The notes: generated from the letters alone by a model not told the origin. DNA of 64,000 nt from Enterococcus sp. BWR-S5 (GCF_016745255.1 NZ_JADOEQ010000019.1:19510-83509), one strand, 5' to 3'; counted from the stretch's first letter, positions 50,225 to 59,463 are shown. Numbers and translations are program-made.

Positions 50225-53200
50225 TTACTTATTACCTGTATACAGCTGCATTACTTCGGCGGCTGACAAGCTTGTTTTATAAAGTCGAATATCGTCGACC
50301 TGTCCACTATAAAGCTGGTTAATGGAGCCAGAACTGCCAATCAGTAAATCTGATTTACTGACACCAATGGCACCAGCTGAGACTGATTTGGTAGAAACCT
50401 GTGTACCATTCAAATATAGAGTGTACACTTTTTCGTCCCAATCATAAACCGCAGTCAGCAGGTTCCATTCGTTTCTGTTAAACCCTTTTGTGATTGCCAA
50501 ATTAAAGCTCTTCGTCCCTAAATTATAGATGTCATAAGGAGCTACCCACAAGCCATAATAGTTTGCTGTTTCCCGTCCTTTTTGAAGGAGCGTCTGCCAA
50601 GTATTGCCACTGCCACTATGCTTGATCCAAGCTGAAATAGTGTAGTTTTGGCTTTTAGACAGATTCAATTGTTCATCATGCGGGACTTTTACATACTGAG
50701 AACCATTCAACTGAAGTGCCTGCCCAATTTTACCAGCAACACTGTTTCCGCCGACCAGTTGTCCATCGTGACCGTTTCCACTGACATCCTTGACAATCCC
50801 GTTAGTAAGCTGATCAAAATCCCAATGTGCAACTGGTTGTTTGTTGTTACCATTAACTTCTAATTTGAACTCATAAACATTTGTGTTTCCGATTGCATCT
50901 GTTACATAACATACCGGGTAATAAGTTCCATCTGCTTTGTAGGTGTGAGTCAAACTCTTTCCTGTTTCAAAGCTTAAATCACCAAAGAACCACTGATAAT
51001 TTGTTATACCATCAGAGTCTGTTGCTTCAGCATTAAAAGTAAATGTTCGACCGGAAGGGTCGGTTGCAGCAAGCATTGCATTTGCAAATTGAAATACAGG
51101 GCATTCGTTTTCTTTTTCAGGCCATTTTTCAAGTATCAATTCTTTGTTCGTTGTTGTTGCTGGAATCGTCCATTGCTCATCAATTGATTTGCCGCCAGAC
51201 ATTTCTAAAGCTTCCAGTGCCAGCTCTGTATTGAGAGCAACGGCACCATTAAAGGTATAGTCCGTATTTGAGAATTTTGTATTCATATTCAACGAATCGG
51301 TCCATTTTATAGGAATATTGTTGAATCCGTAGTAAGTTCCCAGAATTCCTCCGACAGAGGATGGCGTACAGTCGCTATCTTGTCCACACTTCATTGATAA
51401 CCACATAGAATCTTCAAAGTCGCCTTCTCCATATAATAATCCCATCAGAATATAAGCAGATGCCAGCTTGGCATCGATATTCCCAGCTGAATCATTAGAG
51501 TTAGCATGAAGATGCGTGCAGCGATCATTATGCCATCTCTCTTCGAGCATCGTCCAGGTTTGTGTCAAGGATCTGTTTCGTTTATACCAGTGATAGACAT
51601 CTTCCAGTATCTCTCTAGTTTCAGTATCGTGTGGGATGGCTTCCATTCCTGCTAGAACAATCTCTTCAACTGAATCCGCAGTAAAGGCTTTGGCGTACAT
51701 AACTGAAGTGAACACACCACCGTAAACACCGCCACCGTAACTAATGACATGGCCGAAGCGATAAGCAAGCTCCTTCGCCACATTTGGCTGTCCAACACTC
51801 ATCATCCCTAATGCATCTGACTCTATTTGAAAATCAATATCCTCTGCACAGCCGATCAAGGAGCTTTGGCTAGTATTATATCCATCTACTGTTTCATATT
51901 TATCTCCCGGTATAGCATCATACATATTCGAATAATGTCCAGATTGCAGGGCATCGATATTTCGTTGACGTAAATTGTATCTCGCTACCCGATTCCCATG
52001 CCATAAAGGAAAAGCTGTATTGCTGAAATAATCACCGATTATTTGCGAACGGACATTGACACCGCTGTTTTTCATACTTTCAAGAAAAGGAATCTCTACG
52101 TACAAGTCATCCTGTGTAAAGGCGTTGCTGATACCATTCCATTGTGGTTGATGACTATCTGGGATTAATACACGTTTGTAGTTAAATTCTGTGCTAGCTC
52201 CCCATGCCACACCAGACATCTGACCAGCCCAGCCACCTTTTATACGGTCAGTTACTTCCTCTTGGCTGATAAGCGTATTCTCTGCACTTAACTTTGTCAG
52301 ATTTCCTTGAATCGTTTTATCTTTGGCAGAGGCGACAAAATCAATTTCTCCGCGAATACTTTCATACCCTTCTTTTTCGATCGAGTAAGTATAAAAGCCT
52401 TGTGGCACTTGCGTGTAAACATGAGCGGAAGATGATAGAACTTCGCCGTCCTTCCCACGTAGTGTGACTGTAGCATCACTTGGTGTGACATTGAAACGTA
52501 GGGCTGCAGTTTCCGGTGTATACTCACGATTCTGCAACACATTGACTTCCGCTTGAGACAACGCATAATTATAGATTCGTGTCTCATCAATCGCACCATT
52601 GAAGAACTCCGTTAACGCTCCGTTATGCGTGTGTTTAGAGGCACCGATTAATAAGGATGAGCCGGATAGGCTGTCTACAGCATCACCCTTACTTATTGGC
52701 TTTCCATTCACAAAGAATTCTCTGGATATATCTCCATGCTGAACAGCTGTCAAATGTACCCAGTCCTCGATAGATTGGGTTGCAGAAATATTGGGCCGTC
52801 CAAAAGCAAAAGTGTCATTTTTATCTTCTACCCAAAGGCCGTAAAAAGAAGAGGTGTCCCGTCCTTTTTGAATGATTGTTTCCCAGTTTTTATTATTTTC
52901 AGAAACCTTTACCCAAGCTGCAATCGTATAGCTGTCTTTAGAAGAAAAGCTTAAATGTGCGGAATGAGGAACCTCCATATACTGATTTGACCCGTTAAGC
53001 GACAAGGATTCGCCAAAAATACCATCCTGGAAGCCTGCTCCATTTTTGGTTGTGCCATCGAAACCATTGCCAGTCAAATCTGTTATCTTTCCATTGGCTA
53101 CCTGATCGAAATCCCAATAAGCCAATAATTCATTTTCGGTTTTCTTTTTTTCAAGGGTGACATTATCCACATGGAGGGTAGCATTACGTCCCTTCTGATA

Positions 53201-53689
53201 AAAACCCAGTTTTATTTTGCCGTTGACAACGGTCACCTCTGTTGTGACATATTGATAATTTGGGTTATAGTTCAAAGCTACCGAGTTTTGCTTGCCATCA
53301 AACAGATCGATCCGCAGTTCACTGGCTTCTGCTTGATTCAATTGGTGCTGTACCATGGCAGAAACAACATAGACACCATTTTCAATATTCTCTACCGTCT
53401 GTGATACTTCGCCTGTATAGGTATTGCTATTGTAAAACCAGAGCTTTTGACCGACACCACCATAAGCCATATACGTATCAACACCATTACAGGTAACATT
53501 TTTTATATCCCAATGCGCTGTACCGTCTTCAAAATCTCCATTTTTTATTAAGTTTGTATTTGTTCTGACTCCAACACCCTGATTGACCTTATTTTCTGCA
53601 TGACCTTCTGTCCCCAAAAAGGAACCACAAACAAGGACAGCAGCAATCCCACCTAGACCCAATAAACGTGCTAACTCTGTCTTTATCAT
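50225..53689 (-). CDS. secreted multidomain protein: CBM, LamG, PEGA-like, ADP-ribosylglycohydrolase fold, PKD, LamG
   Basis: A 1154-residue exported protein. The ATG at 53689 follows GGGGGGAG; a signal peptide (LGLGGIAAVLVCGSFLGTEG) follows. Residues ~45-180 are a CBM-like jelly roll, ~187-386 a LamG/concanavalin domain (LLAYWDFDQVANGKITDLTG), ~393-468 PEGA-like (FNVTPSDATVTLRGKDGEVL), ~480-830 an ADP-ribosylglycohydrolase fold (DRIKGGWAGQMSGVAWGAST; metal motifs TQDDLY near 526 and GQDSDCTPSSVGGILGTYYG near 771), ~865-948 PKD, ~953-1153 a second LamG. There is no sorting signal, so it is released or held by its binding domains. ADP-ribosylglycohydrolases normally act inside cells; the exported, lectin-decorated form suggests a glycan or host ADP-ribose target. 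Confidence 0.9.
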   Translation of the reverse strand: MIKTELARLLGLGGIAAVLVCGSFLGTEGHAENKVNQGVGVRTNTNLIKNGDFEDGTAHWDIKNVTCNGVDTYMAYGGVGQKLWFYNSNTYTGEVSQTVENIENGVYVVSAMVQHQLNQAEASELRIDLFDGKQNSVALNYNPNYQYVTTEVTVVNGKIKLGFYQKGRNATLHVDNVTLEKKKTENELLAYWDFDQVANGKITDLTGNGFDGTTKNGAGFQDGIFGESLSLNGSNQYMEVPHSAHLSFSSKDSYTIAAWVKVSENNKNWETIIQKGRDTSSFYGLWVEDKNDTFAFGRPNISATQSIEDWVHLTAVQHGDISREFFVNGKPISKGDAVDSLSGSSLLIGASKHTHNGALTEFFNGAIDETRIYNYALSQAEVNVLQNREYTPETAALRFNVTPSDATVTLRGKDGEVLSSSAHVYTQVPQGFYTYSIEKEGYESIRGEIDFVASAKDKTIQGNLTKLSAENTLISQEEVTDRIKGGWAGQMSGVAWGASTEFNYKRVLIPDSHQPQWNGISNAFTQDDLYVEIPFLESMKNSGVNVRSQIIGDYFSNTAFPLWHGNRVARYNLRQRNIDALQSGHYSNMYDAIPGDKYETVDGYNTSQSSLIGCAEDIDFQIESDALGMMSVGQPNVAKELAYRFGHVISYGGGVYGGVFTSVMYAKAFTADSVEEIVLAGMEAIPHDTETREILEDVYHWYKRNRSLTQTWTMLEERWHNDRCTHLHANSNDSAGNIDAKLASAYILMGLLYGEGDFEDSMWLSMKCGQDSDCTPSSVGGILGTYYGFNNIPIKWTDSLNMNTKFSNTDYTFNGAVALNTELALEALEMSGGKSIDEQWTIPATTTNKELILEKWPEKENECPVFQFANAMLAATDPSGRTFTFNAEATDSDGITNYQWFFGDLSFETGKSLTHTYKADGTYYPVCYVTDAIGNTNVYEFKLEVNGNNKQPVAHWDFDQLTNGIVKDVSGNGHDGQLVGGNSVAGKIGQALQLNGSQYVKVPHDEQLNLSKSQNYTISAWIKHSGSGNTWQTLLQKGRETANYYGLWVAPYDIYNLGTKSFNLAITKGFNRNEWNLLTAVYDWDEKVYTLYLNGTQVSTKSVSAGAIGVSKSDLLIGSSGSINQLYSGQVDDIRLYKTSLSAAEVMQLYTGNK
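53063..53488 (-). repeat. 426-bp inverted repeat, left copy (CBM and LamG start)
   Basis: Reverse complement of 55436-55861 with only one difference noticed (near 53275). It encodes GVDTYMAYGGVGQKLWFYNS to DLTGNGFDG. Flanking parts of the same domains differ clearly, so only this core has been homogenised. Confidence 0.9.
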
Positions 53690-54018
53690 AATTTCTCCCC
53701 CCATATTTCTGAATGAAATCTCAATATGCAACTACATATAATGTATGATTATTTCTTCTGTAAGTCAATATAGAAAAATAAAAAAACGAGATTATTAACA
53801 AAAAGATAAAAAATACTTATTATATTTTATTGATAAGTATAATGACTATATAGTAATATTTTATAATAGAAAGGAGTTTCAGGAACAGGTATAAACCTTA
53901 GTTTAACGAGTGAAGGTTTATTATTGAAAGCTTTCAGAAGATTAAAAGAACTGTTTAGAAAAAAATTTTTAATGCTCTCCGTTTTTTAGCACTAATAATA
54001 GTGGAAGGGAAGAAAATA
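53690..54018. promoter_or_regulatory. divergent promoter region of the two secreted enzymes
   Basis: 330 bases with no gene. TAAACCTTAGTTTAA (53892-53906) is a dyad that also occurs before the histidine phosphatase, and AAACCTT...AAGGTTT (53893-53920) adds a larger inverted repeat. AT-rich tracts (53760-53870) can hold both promoters. Confidence 0.5.
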
Positions 54019-56421
54019 ATGAAAAAATGTAATATAGTTTTAGGAAGTTTACTTATTGTTTTTGTCAGTGTATTCTTATCAAGCTTGCAAGTTGATGCGG
54101 CAGAGATCGATTTTATTTCACCGACTAATCTAATTACCGTAAAAAATGAAATAGTAAAAATGCCTGAAGAAGTTCTTTACACAACTTCAGATAATGAGTT
54201 TGGGAAAATTCCAGTTACATGGGAAACGATCGATCCGACTATTTTTGAACAGCCAGGAAAATATAAGGTAGCCGGAAAAACAAACGATGGCAAGAAGGTC
54301 AACGGTTCTATTCGTGTGTTTGATACGGATAAAGAAGTGACAATTGCAGCTGTAGGAGATAGTTTAACTGCAGGATATGGTATGTATCAAGGTGCAGGAC
54401 ATAAATACCCATATGGTGCATATCCGGCGCAACTGGGGAACCGTTTGGGGCAGTTCTATACAGTCAAAAATTTTGGTTATTCTGGTGCCAGTCTTTCTGC
54501 AAAGGGATGGGAAAAGTACATCGAAAAAGATGAGTATAGAGACAGCTTGGAGAGTAATTTTGATGCTGTTATTATTCAATTAGGTTCTAATGATGCTCAC
54601 TTTAATCAATGGTCAATGATTTCTCCGTTCTTTAAGGACGAATATATTTCATTTATTAAAAGTTATAAAGAAGCACGACCAGAAGCGACTGTTTATGTCT
54701 GTGTTCCTGCTGGATTAAATGGTGATACAGGAAGGATAGCAGGATTTCCTGAAGTAATTAAGGAAATCTTGAAAGCGGTCAAAGAAATGGATAATGATAT
54801 CACAGTCATTGATAATTTTACACCCACTGAAATTTTGGATGAAAAATATTATATCGGACAAAATGATTGTCATCCAAATGCTAAAGGAACATCTGTCGTA
54901 GCTGATACTGTTTATAAGGCAATTCATGGAGAAAAAGCAGCACCTGTATTGACTGGAGAAATAGCTGCTCGAAATTATAACCGCTCGCATATGATGGTTG
55001 GTGCACTTGATACACGAACGAATGAATTCTTTTTAAACGATATTGCAAAAGAAGATTGGGTCTACTTTGAAAATGTTGATTTTGATCAGAATGATGGTCT
55101 TATCACACTGACAACAAAAATGCCAAATACTAATTTAGCGGGAACTGTTCAGGCAGAAGTTCGCTTAGACAGCATAGATGGTGAGCTGCTTGCACAAGAT
55201 ACCATCATTCCTTCTAGCGATTGGGCAGAAACGACACTTTACAACAAAAGAGTTTCCAGAAAACGAAATATTTATATCAAGTTTACTTATTCATCTACTG
55301 ATAAGACACAATTTGATTCGATTGTCAGTATGAAATCCTTCAATGTGTCTAAGAAGAAAGCTTCTTATTTGAAAAATGGAAATTTTGAACAAGGCTTAAG
55401 CTATTGGGATGTTCAGGATTCAGCTTGTAGTGGTGTTGATACGTATATGGCTTATGGTGGTGTCGGTCAAAAGCTCTGGTTTTACAATAGCAATACCTAT
55501 ACAGGCGAAGTATCACAGACGGTAGAGAATATTGAAAATGGTGTCTATGTTGTTTCTGCCATGGTACAGCACCAATTGAATCAAGCAGAAGCCAGTGAAC
55601 TGCGGATCGATCTGTTTGATGGCAAGCAAAACTCGGTAGCCTTGAACTATAACCCAAATTATCAATATGTCACAACAGAGGTGACCGTTGTCAACGGCAA
55701 AATAAAACTGGGTTTTTATCAGAAGGGACGTAATGCTACCCTCCATGTGGATAATGTCACCCTTGAAAAAAAGAAAACCGAAAATGAATTATTGGCTTAT
55801 TGGGATTTCGATCAGGTAGCCAATGGAAAGATAACAGATTTGACTGGCAATGGTTTTGATGGTATACTTAGAAATTCTGCTAGTCTAGGACAAGGAAAAA
55901 TCGGAAATGCACTAACATTAAATGGTTACAATCAATATATGGAAGTCGCACATTCTCAAAACTTGAATTTCTCAAAAGCAGATAGTTACACGCTTTCAGC
56001 ATGGGTAAAGCTACCTAAAAATAATACTAGCTGGCGAACAATTATTCAAAAAGGGCGAGATACTGCTTCCTTTTATGGTTTATGGGCTGCTGGATGGCCG
56101 GAATCAACGAACTCCTTCACTTATGGACAGGAAAATATTTCCGGTGCAGGTGCTGCGGAAGAATGGGTGCATCTAGTTGCTGTTCAAAACGGAAACGGGA
56201 CCCGGACGCTTTATGTAAACGGTAAGTCTACAGGAAACGGGCAAGCTATAGATGGTATCTCCGGCTCGCCACTAATTATTGGTGCCTCAAGATATCAAGT
56301 AAATACAGCCTTTACAGAATACTTCAATGGTTCTATTGATGAAATCAGTATCTACAATTATGCTTTAAGTAAAGAAAATATCTGGGAACTGGCTAATGGC
56401 TCTGTTGGAAGAATTCAATAA
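54019..56421 (+). CDS. secreted GDSL/SGNH esterase with Ig-like, CBM and LamG domains
   Basis: An 800-residue exported hydrolase. The ATG at 54019 follows GGAAGGG; the signal peptide ends near LQVDAAE (residue 28). A bacterial Ig-like domain covers ~33-95 (VTWETIDPTIFEQPGKYKVA). The SGNH esterase domain covers ~105-305: GDSLTAG (Ser near 114), NFGYSGAS, QLGSNDAH, and DCHPN with the catalytic Asp/His near 283-286. Then an unassigned beta domain, a CBM (~450-575) and LamG (~586-795). The CBM core is almost identical to that of the divergent enzyme. Likely removes O-acyl groups from glycans. Confidence 0.92.
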   Translation: MKKCNIVLGSLLIVFVSVFLSSLQVDAAEIDFISPTNLITVKNEIVKMPEEVLYTTSDNEFGKIPVTWETIDPTIFEQPGKYKVAGKTNDGKKVNGSIRVFDTDKEVTIAAVGDSLTAGYGMYQGAGHKYPYGAYPAQLGNRLGQFYTVKNFGYSGASLSAKGWEKYIEKDEYRDSLESNFDAVIIQLGSNDAHFNQWSMISPFFKDEYISFIKSYKEARPEATVYVCVPAGLNGDTGRIAGFPEVIKEILKAVKEMDNDITVIDNFTPTEILDEKYYIGQNDCHPNAKGTSVVADTVYKAIHGEKAAPVLTGEIAARNYNRSHMMVGALDTRTNEFFLNDIAKEDWVYFENVDFDQNDGLITLTTKMPNTNLAGTVQAEVRLDSIDGELLAQDTIIPSSDWAETTLYNKRVSRKRNIYIKFTYSSTDKTQFDSIVSMKSFNVSKKKASYLKNGNFEQGLSYWDVQDSACSGVDTYMAYGGVGQKLWFYNSNTYTGEVSQTVENIENGVYVVSAMVQHQLNQAEASELRIDLFDGKQNSVALNYNPNYQYVTTEVTVVNGKIKLGFYQKGRNATLHVDNVTLEKKKTENELLAYWDFDQVANGKITDLTGNGFDGILRNSASLGQGKIGNALTLNGYNQYMEVAHSQNLNFSKADSYTLSAWVKLPKNNTSWRTIIQKGRDTASFYGLWAAGWPESTNSFTYGQENISGAGAAEEWVHLVAVQNGNGTRTLYVNGKSTGNGQAIDGISGSPLIIGASRYQVNTAFTEYFNGSIDEISIYNYALSKENIWELANGSVGRIQ
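55436..55861 (+). repeat. 426-bp inverted repeat, right copy
   Basis: Mate of 53063-53488. The two copies enclose 1.9 kb with both promoters and the start of both genes. Confidence 0.9.
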
Positions 56422-56582
56422 GGAAAATATGAATACCTGAATAAACTCCATATTTAATCTAGTACTCCTAACAATATCTCAATTTCAAAACAAACTAGAA
56501 AACCATGAAATTTCTGACAGTTCTTTGGCTCTCCTATTTTAAAAATATGGAGTCTATTTTGTTAAAATGGTAGAGCATAATT

Positions 56583-56626
56583 AAGAAGTAGCAAAATTAC
56601 CGATGCTACTTCTTTTGATTTTTTGA
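56583..56626 (+). terminator. terminator below the GDSL gene
   Basis: AAGAAGTAGCA and TGCTACTTCTT form an 11-bp stem, followed by TTGATTTTTT. It lies 160 bases after the stop. Confidence 0.75.
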
Positions 56627-57078
56627 ATCAAACGCCCCCTTGAAGAACCTCTCCTTTACAACAACTTTTTAATCTCAACCATGAATATCTTTCAAAACAA
56701 CAGAGCAATTTTTACCTCTTTTTCTGCGCTTCATACATTCAAAATCTTCAGTAGTGACATGAAACTTTAATTCCTAATCACATTCCAAACAATATTTCTT
56801 ATTTATCTTTGACTACTTTTTTCACAAACCCTCGTTTTTGATAAACGATATTTTACACTTAAAAATGACTTCTGGATATCCTTCAGATAGGAAGAATCTG
56901 GAATAAAATTTTCCTATACCCATAATTTACACTTCTGACAGATTACTTAATGTAGAAATTAAAACATACTTACAGACAGACTAACATAACTTAAATTAGA
57001 ATCATCAGTAAAACTTTGCTTTATTTGTCTAAGTAATGTACATTGTATATCAAGTAAGAAATTGGATGGTGAAATAAA
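56627..57078. other. 0.45 kb without a recognisable gene
   Basis: AT-rich with stops in all frames. Nothing but short repeats seen. It is the boundary between the secreted-enzyme locus and the phage- or plasmid-like region. Confidence 0.5.
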
Positions 57079-57204
57079 CTGTATACAATAGTTAGAGAAA
57101 ACAAGGACTTTGTTGTTGTTTTTAATGATACAAAAATAGAGCGTTTTTCGTCAAAAGAAGAAGCAGTTCAATATGCTCATACTAAAACTAGACAAAAGAA
57201 CTAA
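57079..57204 (+). CDS. possible short protein with non-standard start (DUF2188-like style)
   Basis: A 42-codon frame from CTG at 57079 reads LYTIVRENKDFVVVFNDTKI, then ERFSSKEEAVQYAHTKTRQK. It looks like a real beta-beta-alpha domain with the aromatic/charged pattern of DUF2188-type proteins. No ATG, GTG or TTG is in frame before it, since a TGA precedes. Either CTG is used or the start was lost. Confidence 0.4.
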   Translation: MYTIVRENKDFVVVFNDTKIERFSSKEEAVQYAHTKTRQKN

Positions 57205-57246
57205 CTCATATCCGCATTCCCTATTTTTAGTATGTAAATTCATTAA

Positions 57247-57283
57247 AAAATATCCGAACTCTTTATGAGTTAACGGATATTTT
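57247..57283. terminator. bidirectional terminator
   Basis: AAATATCCG and CGGATATTT with an inner AACTC...GAGTT stem; AAAAAA on the left and TTTTTT on the right. It ends the minus-strand run 57304-61011 and perhaps the frame at 57079. Confidence 0.8.
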
Positions 57284-57303
57284 TTCTTTCCAAAAACCGT
57301 CGT

Positions 57304-57522
57304 TTAATGATTGTAAAACTCTAATTCACGATTCTTTTTTAACTTTACAAAGTACCTATACATTACTTTTTCTAAAATATCATCATCCTCTTTCATCGCA
57401 AAATGAAGACTGAAATTACTGATTGCATCTTCAAGTTGCAAAGCTTCATACAGTGTAGTTTCACTATTAAGACAATCATCGACAAACTCTTCAATTTCTT
57501 GTTCCAAGTTTTCATCCAGCAT
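57304..57522 (-). CDS. hypothetical acidic protein, 72 residues
   Basis: Starts MLDENLEQEIEEFVDDCLNS; helical and acidic, ends NRELEFYNH. AAGGAGG precedes the ATG, and the leader motif lies just upstream. Last gene of the run. No family recognised; small acidic proteins of this type are common in phages and plasmids. Confidence 0.7.
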   Translation of the reverse strand: MLDENLEQEIEEFVDDCLNSETTLYEALQLEDAISNFSLHFAMKEDDDILEKVMYRYFVKLKKNRELEFYNH

Positions 57523-57548
57523 CTATTTTCCTCCTTCTCAAAAACCCG

Positions 57549-58285
57549 TCATTTCTTTATTCGATAATATGTTTTTCCATTGTATCTACTAATCTCACAC
57601 CAATCTCGATTCCATTCTTGTTTTAGAGTAGCAACTAAACTCGGCCTAGGATTGGAATAATGAGTTTCACAATGCTCCAGTATCATGTCTATTGTCCGGT
57701 CTCCAGGGTTTAAAATTCTATCAATGACTGGAACGGCACCATCTATGAACTCATCTCCTTTTAGTTCTATCATCCCAAAAGAATCCCTCTTTTGCTTACC
57801 ATCAAGAAACTTTTCAAAATCTAAATACTTCTTAATATTTTCAATCATCACTTTGTATCCAGTAACCGTCTCCCCACCCTTGGAGCCGCCTACGTTCCTG
57901 CTAGACCAGTCTTCAATATTATTCCTTAGATTGTACGCTGAACCTTGCCTTTTGTACTTAGCAAATGAATGGCTAAACTTTGCTGCACGGTAGCAATACC
58001 TGTCGATTTAGACCATTGATCAATGAATCTTGTCGGCCTTGGACGACTATATCCACTTGTTTTAGGGTAAGGTACTGCAACGTAAATATAAGGTGCATAC
58101 TGTAATCGATCCTCTGCTTGTTCAAGTAACTTGAAGGAAAAACGTGTTTTCAGCTCCACGATAATATCTGTTTTTCCAGCAATTCCCAACACATCGACAT
58201 CGGAGATTTCAGGATATACTTCGTTACACCCTACATAATCAAGCAGCCAATCTTTCACAGGCTTATATAAATCTGTCTCTTTCAT
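57549..58285 (-). pseudogene. PD-(D/E)xK nuclease-like gene split by a frameshift
   Basis: The first part (58285-57985) reads MKETDLYKPVKDWLLDYVGC, then SDVDVLGIAGKTDIIVELKT, with the spaced Asp and ELK of a PD-(D/E)xK-type active site. After GIATVQQ the frame shifts by one base near 57985. It continues with FSHSFAKYKRQGSAYNLRNN, GGSKGGETVTGYKVMIENIK, and ends DWCEISRYNGKTYYRIKK. Joined, the product would be ~240 residues. A phage- or plasmid-borne nuclease is likely. The start has GGGAG upstream. A partial duplicate of its 3' end lies at 58722. Confidence 0.75.
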
Positions 58286-58298
58286 CTTTTCTCCCTTC

Positions 58299-58442
58299 TC
58301 AAATACCGTCTTTTACGAACACTCTTATTGTTGCTATTCTTAGTGCTTGTTCTTTGTTCTTCGCAGATATACCTCTTTCACAGCCAGAGTAGTAAGCTGC
58401 TACTCCTACTCCAGTATTCCAATAAACATCAAAAGTTTTCAT
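58299..58442 (-). CDS. hypothetical protein, 47 residues
   Basis: Starts MKTFDVYWNTGVGVAAYYSG; the ATG at 58442 follows GAGAGGAGAAA, which is in the leader motif. Ends RIATIRVFVKDGI. Overlaps the end of the next gene by 14 bases. No family recognised. Confidence 0.65.
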   Translation of the reverse strand: MKTFDVYWNTGVGVAAYYSGCERGISAKNKEQALRIATIRVFVKDGI

Positions 58443-58677
58443 TATTCTTTTCTCCTCTCTCATAAGCGTCATTAATTTCAATGTCTGGTGTTACTGTTAT
58501 AGCAATAAAGTCCTCTTTAGATCTTTCTTTAATTTCATTTTCAAAATTAGGAATTTCATGTGTAAGGAGTGGCCGTTCAAGTATTTCATCTACATATTCT
58601 TTAAAGGAATCCATTTCCCCAATAAGTATTCCAGTATGCGCAGTAATTATTGCTGCTTCTCTTTTCGTTAATGCCAT
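58429..58677 (-). CDS. small phage-type hypothetical protein, 82 residues
   Basis: Starts MALTKREAAIITAHTGILIG, continues DSFKEYVDEILERPLLTHEI. This N-terminus is familiar from phage genomes of Firmicutes, where function is unknown. Acidic C-terminus. The ATG has AAAGGAAG upstream. It lies in the run of motif-led genes. Confidence 0.75.
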   Translation of the reverse strand: MALTKREAAIITAHTGILIGEMDSFKEYVDEILERPLLTHEIPNFENEIKERSKEDFIAITVTPDIEINDAYERGEKNNENF

Positions 58678-58721
58678 TTTTTACTTCCTTTCTTTGTATC
58701 AAAAACTGTCATTTTTTGTCC

Positions 58722-58806
58722 TATAATACACATTTCCATTATAGTTACTAATTTTGCACCAGTCTTGATTCCATTTTTGCTTTAGTGTAGCTACTACCCT
58801 CATAAA
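58722..58806 (-). pseudogene. duplicate of the 3' end of the nuclease-like gene
   Basis: A frame starting at a leader motif reads VVATLKQKWNQDWCKISNYN, then GNVYYRTKND. It matches VATLKQEWNRDWCEISRYNG, KTYYRIKK at 57549-57640. The rest of the gene is absent, so recombination between leader motifs may have deleted it. Confidence 0.75.
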
Positions 58807-58815
58807 CGGTCAATT

Positions 58816-59034
58816 TCATTTCCAATACGAAGAATATTCTTGAATGTATTCTTCAAAATCAAGACCTCCAGCATCTTCAATCTCCAACATGTCTTTATGT
58901 GTGACAGCCAAGCTTTCTGCTAAATTTTGAACATGCTGCTTATCAGCACTTGCGATAAAATGTAACGCTGCATTCGCACCTGATAAGTACCCCCGATCAA
59001 CACCTTTTTCATATTGAGTCTTTCTTTTAGCCAT
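58816..59034 (-). CDS. hypothetical protein, 72 residues
   Basis: Starts MAKRKTQYEKGVDRGYLSGA and ends YIQEYSSYWK. Helical, with no recognised family. GGGGGAAG precedes the ATG, after the dyad AAACG-AC-CGTTT of the leader motif. Confidence 0.7.
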   Translation of the reverse strand: MAKRKTQYEKGVDRGYLSGANAALHFIASADKQHVQNLAESLAVTHKDMLEIEDAGGLDFEEYIQEYSSYWK

Positions 59035-59064
59035 GATACTTCCCCCTTTCTCATAAACGGTCGT

Positions 59065-59349
59065 TTATACTACTAAGCTATACAATCCCATAGCATCAAT
59101 ATCAGCCATCGTGAGTTCAACAATCTCAATGTCTTCTTTCGTAGTACTCCAATGATTTCTTACTATTGCAGCTATCCCCTTTTCAGCAGTTTTAATACTT
59201 TTATATATTTTAGGCTTGATTTTTTTTGTTTTTACTTGGTCTCTAACTACTGTACCAACAAAACTCCCCTCTTCACTTCTCGCATGATAAACATTGACGT
59301 AATACCCTTTGAATTCAGGTAAATACAATACATAGAATCCTGTTTTCAT
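59065..59349 (-). CDS. hypothetical protein, 94 residues
   Basis: The ATG at 59349 follows GAGAGGGGAAGAG; an upstream start at 59379 lies in the leader motif and is not preferred. Starts MKTGFYVLYLPEFKGYYVNV, contains KPKIYKSIKTAEKGIAAIVR and VELTMADIDAMGLY. Resembles small phage proteins that follow numeric display or modification genes, but no family was recognised. Confidence 0.7.
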   Translation of the reverse strand: MKTGFYVLYLPEFKGYYVNVYHARSEEGSFVGTVVRDQVKTKKIKPKIYKSIKTAEKGIAAIVRNHWSTTKEDIEIVELTMADIDAMGLYSLVV

Positions 59350-59463
59350 GAACTCTTCCCCTCTCTCATGAACCTTCATTCATGTACAGCCAGCAACAAT
59401 GACCAGCTGTACATGTTTTACCCATCTATTTCAGTTGAAACTTCATTAAGCTATGAATATGAC

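Noticed and set aside
55349..55746. Minus-strand frames opposite the CBM of the GDSL gene, repeated at 53171-53496
   Set aside because: They look conserved only because the CBM DNA is an inverted repeat; both are antisense to real coding sequence.
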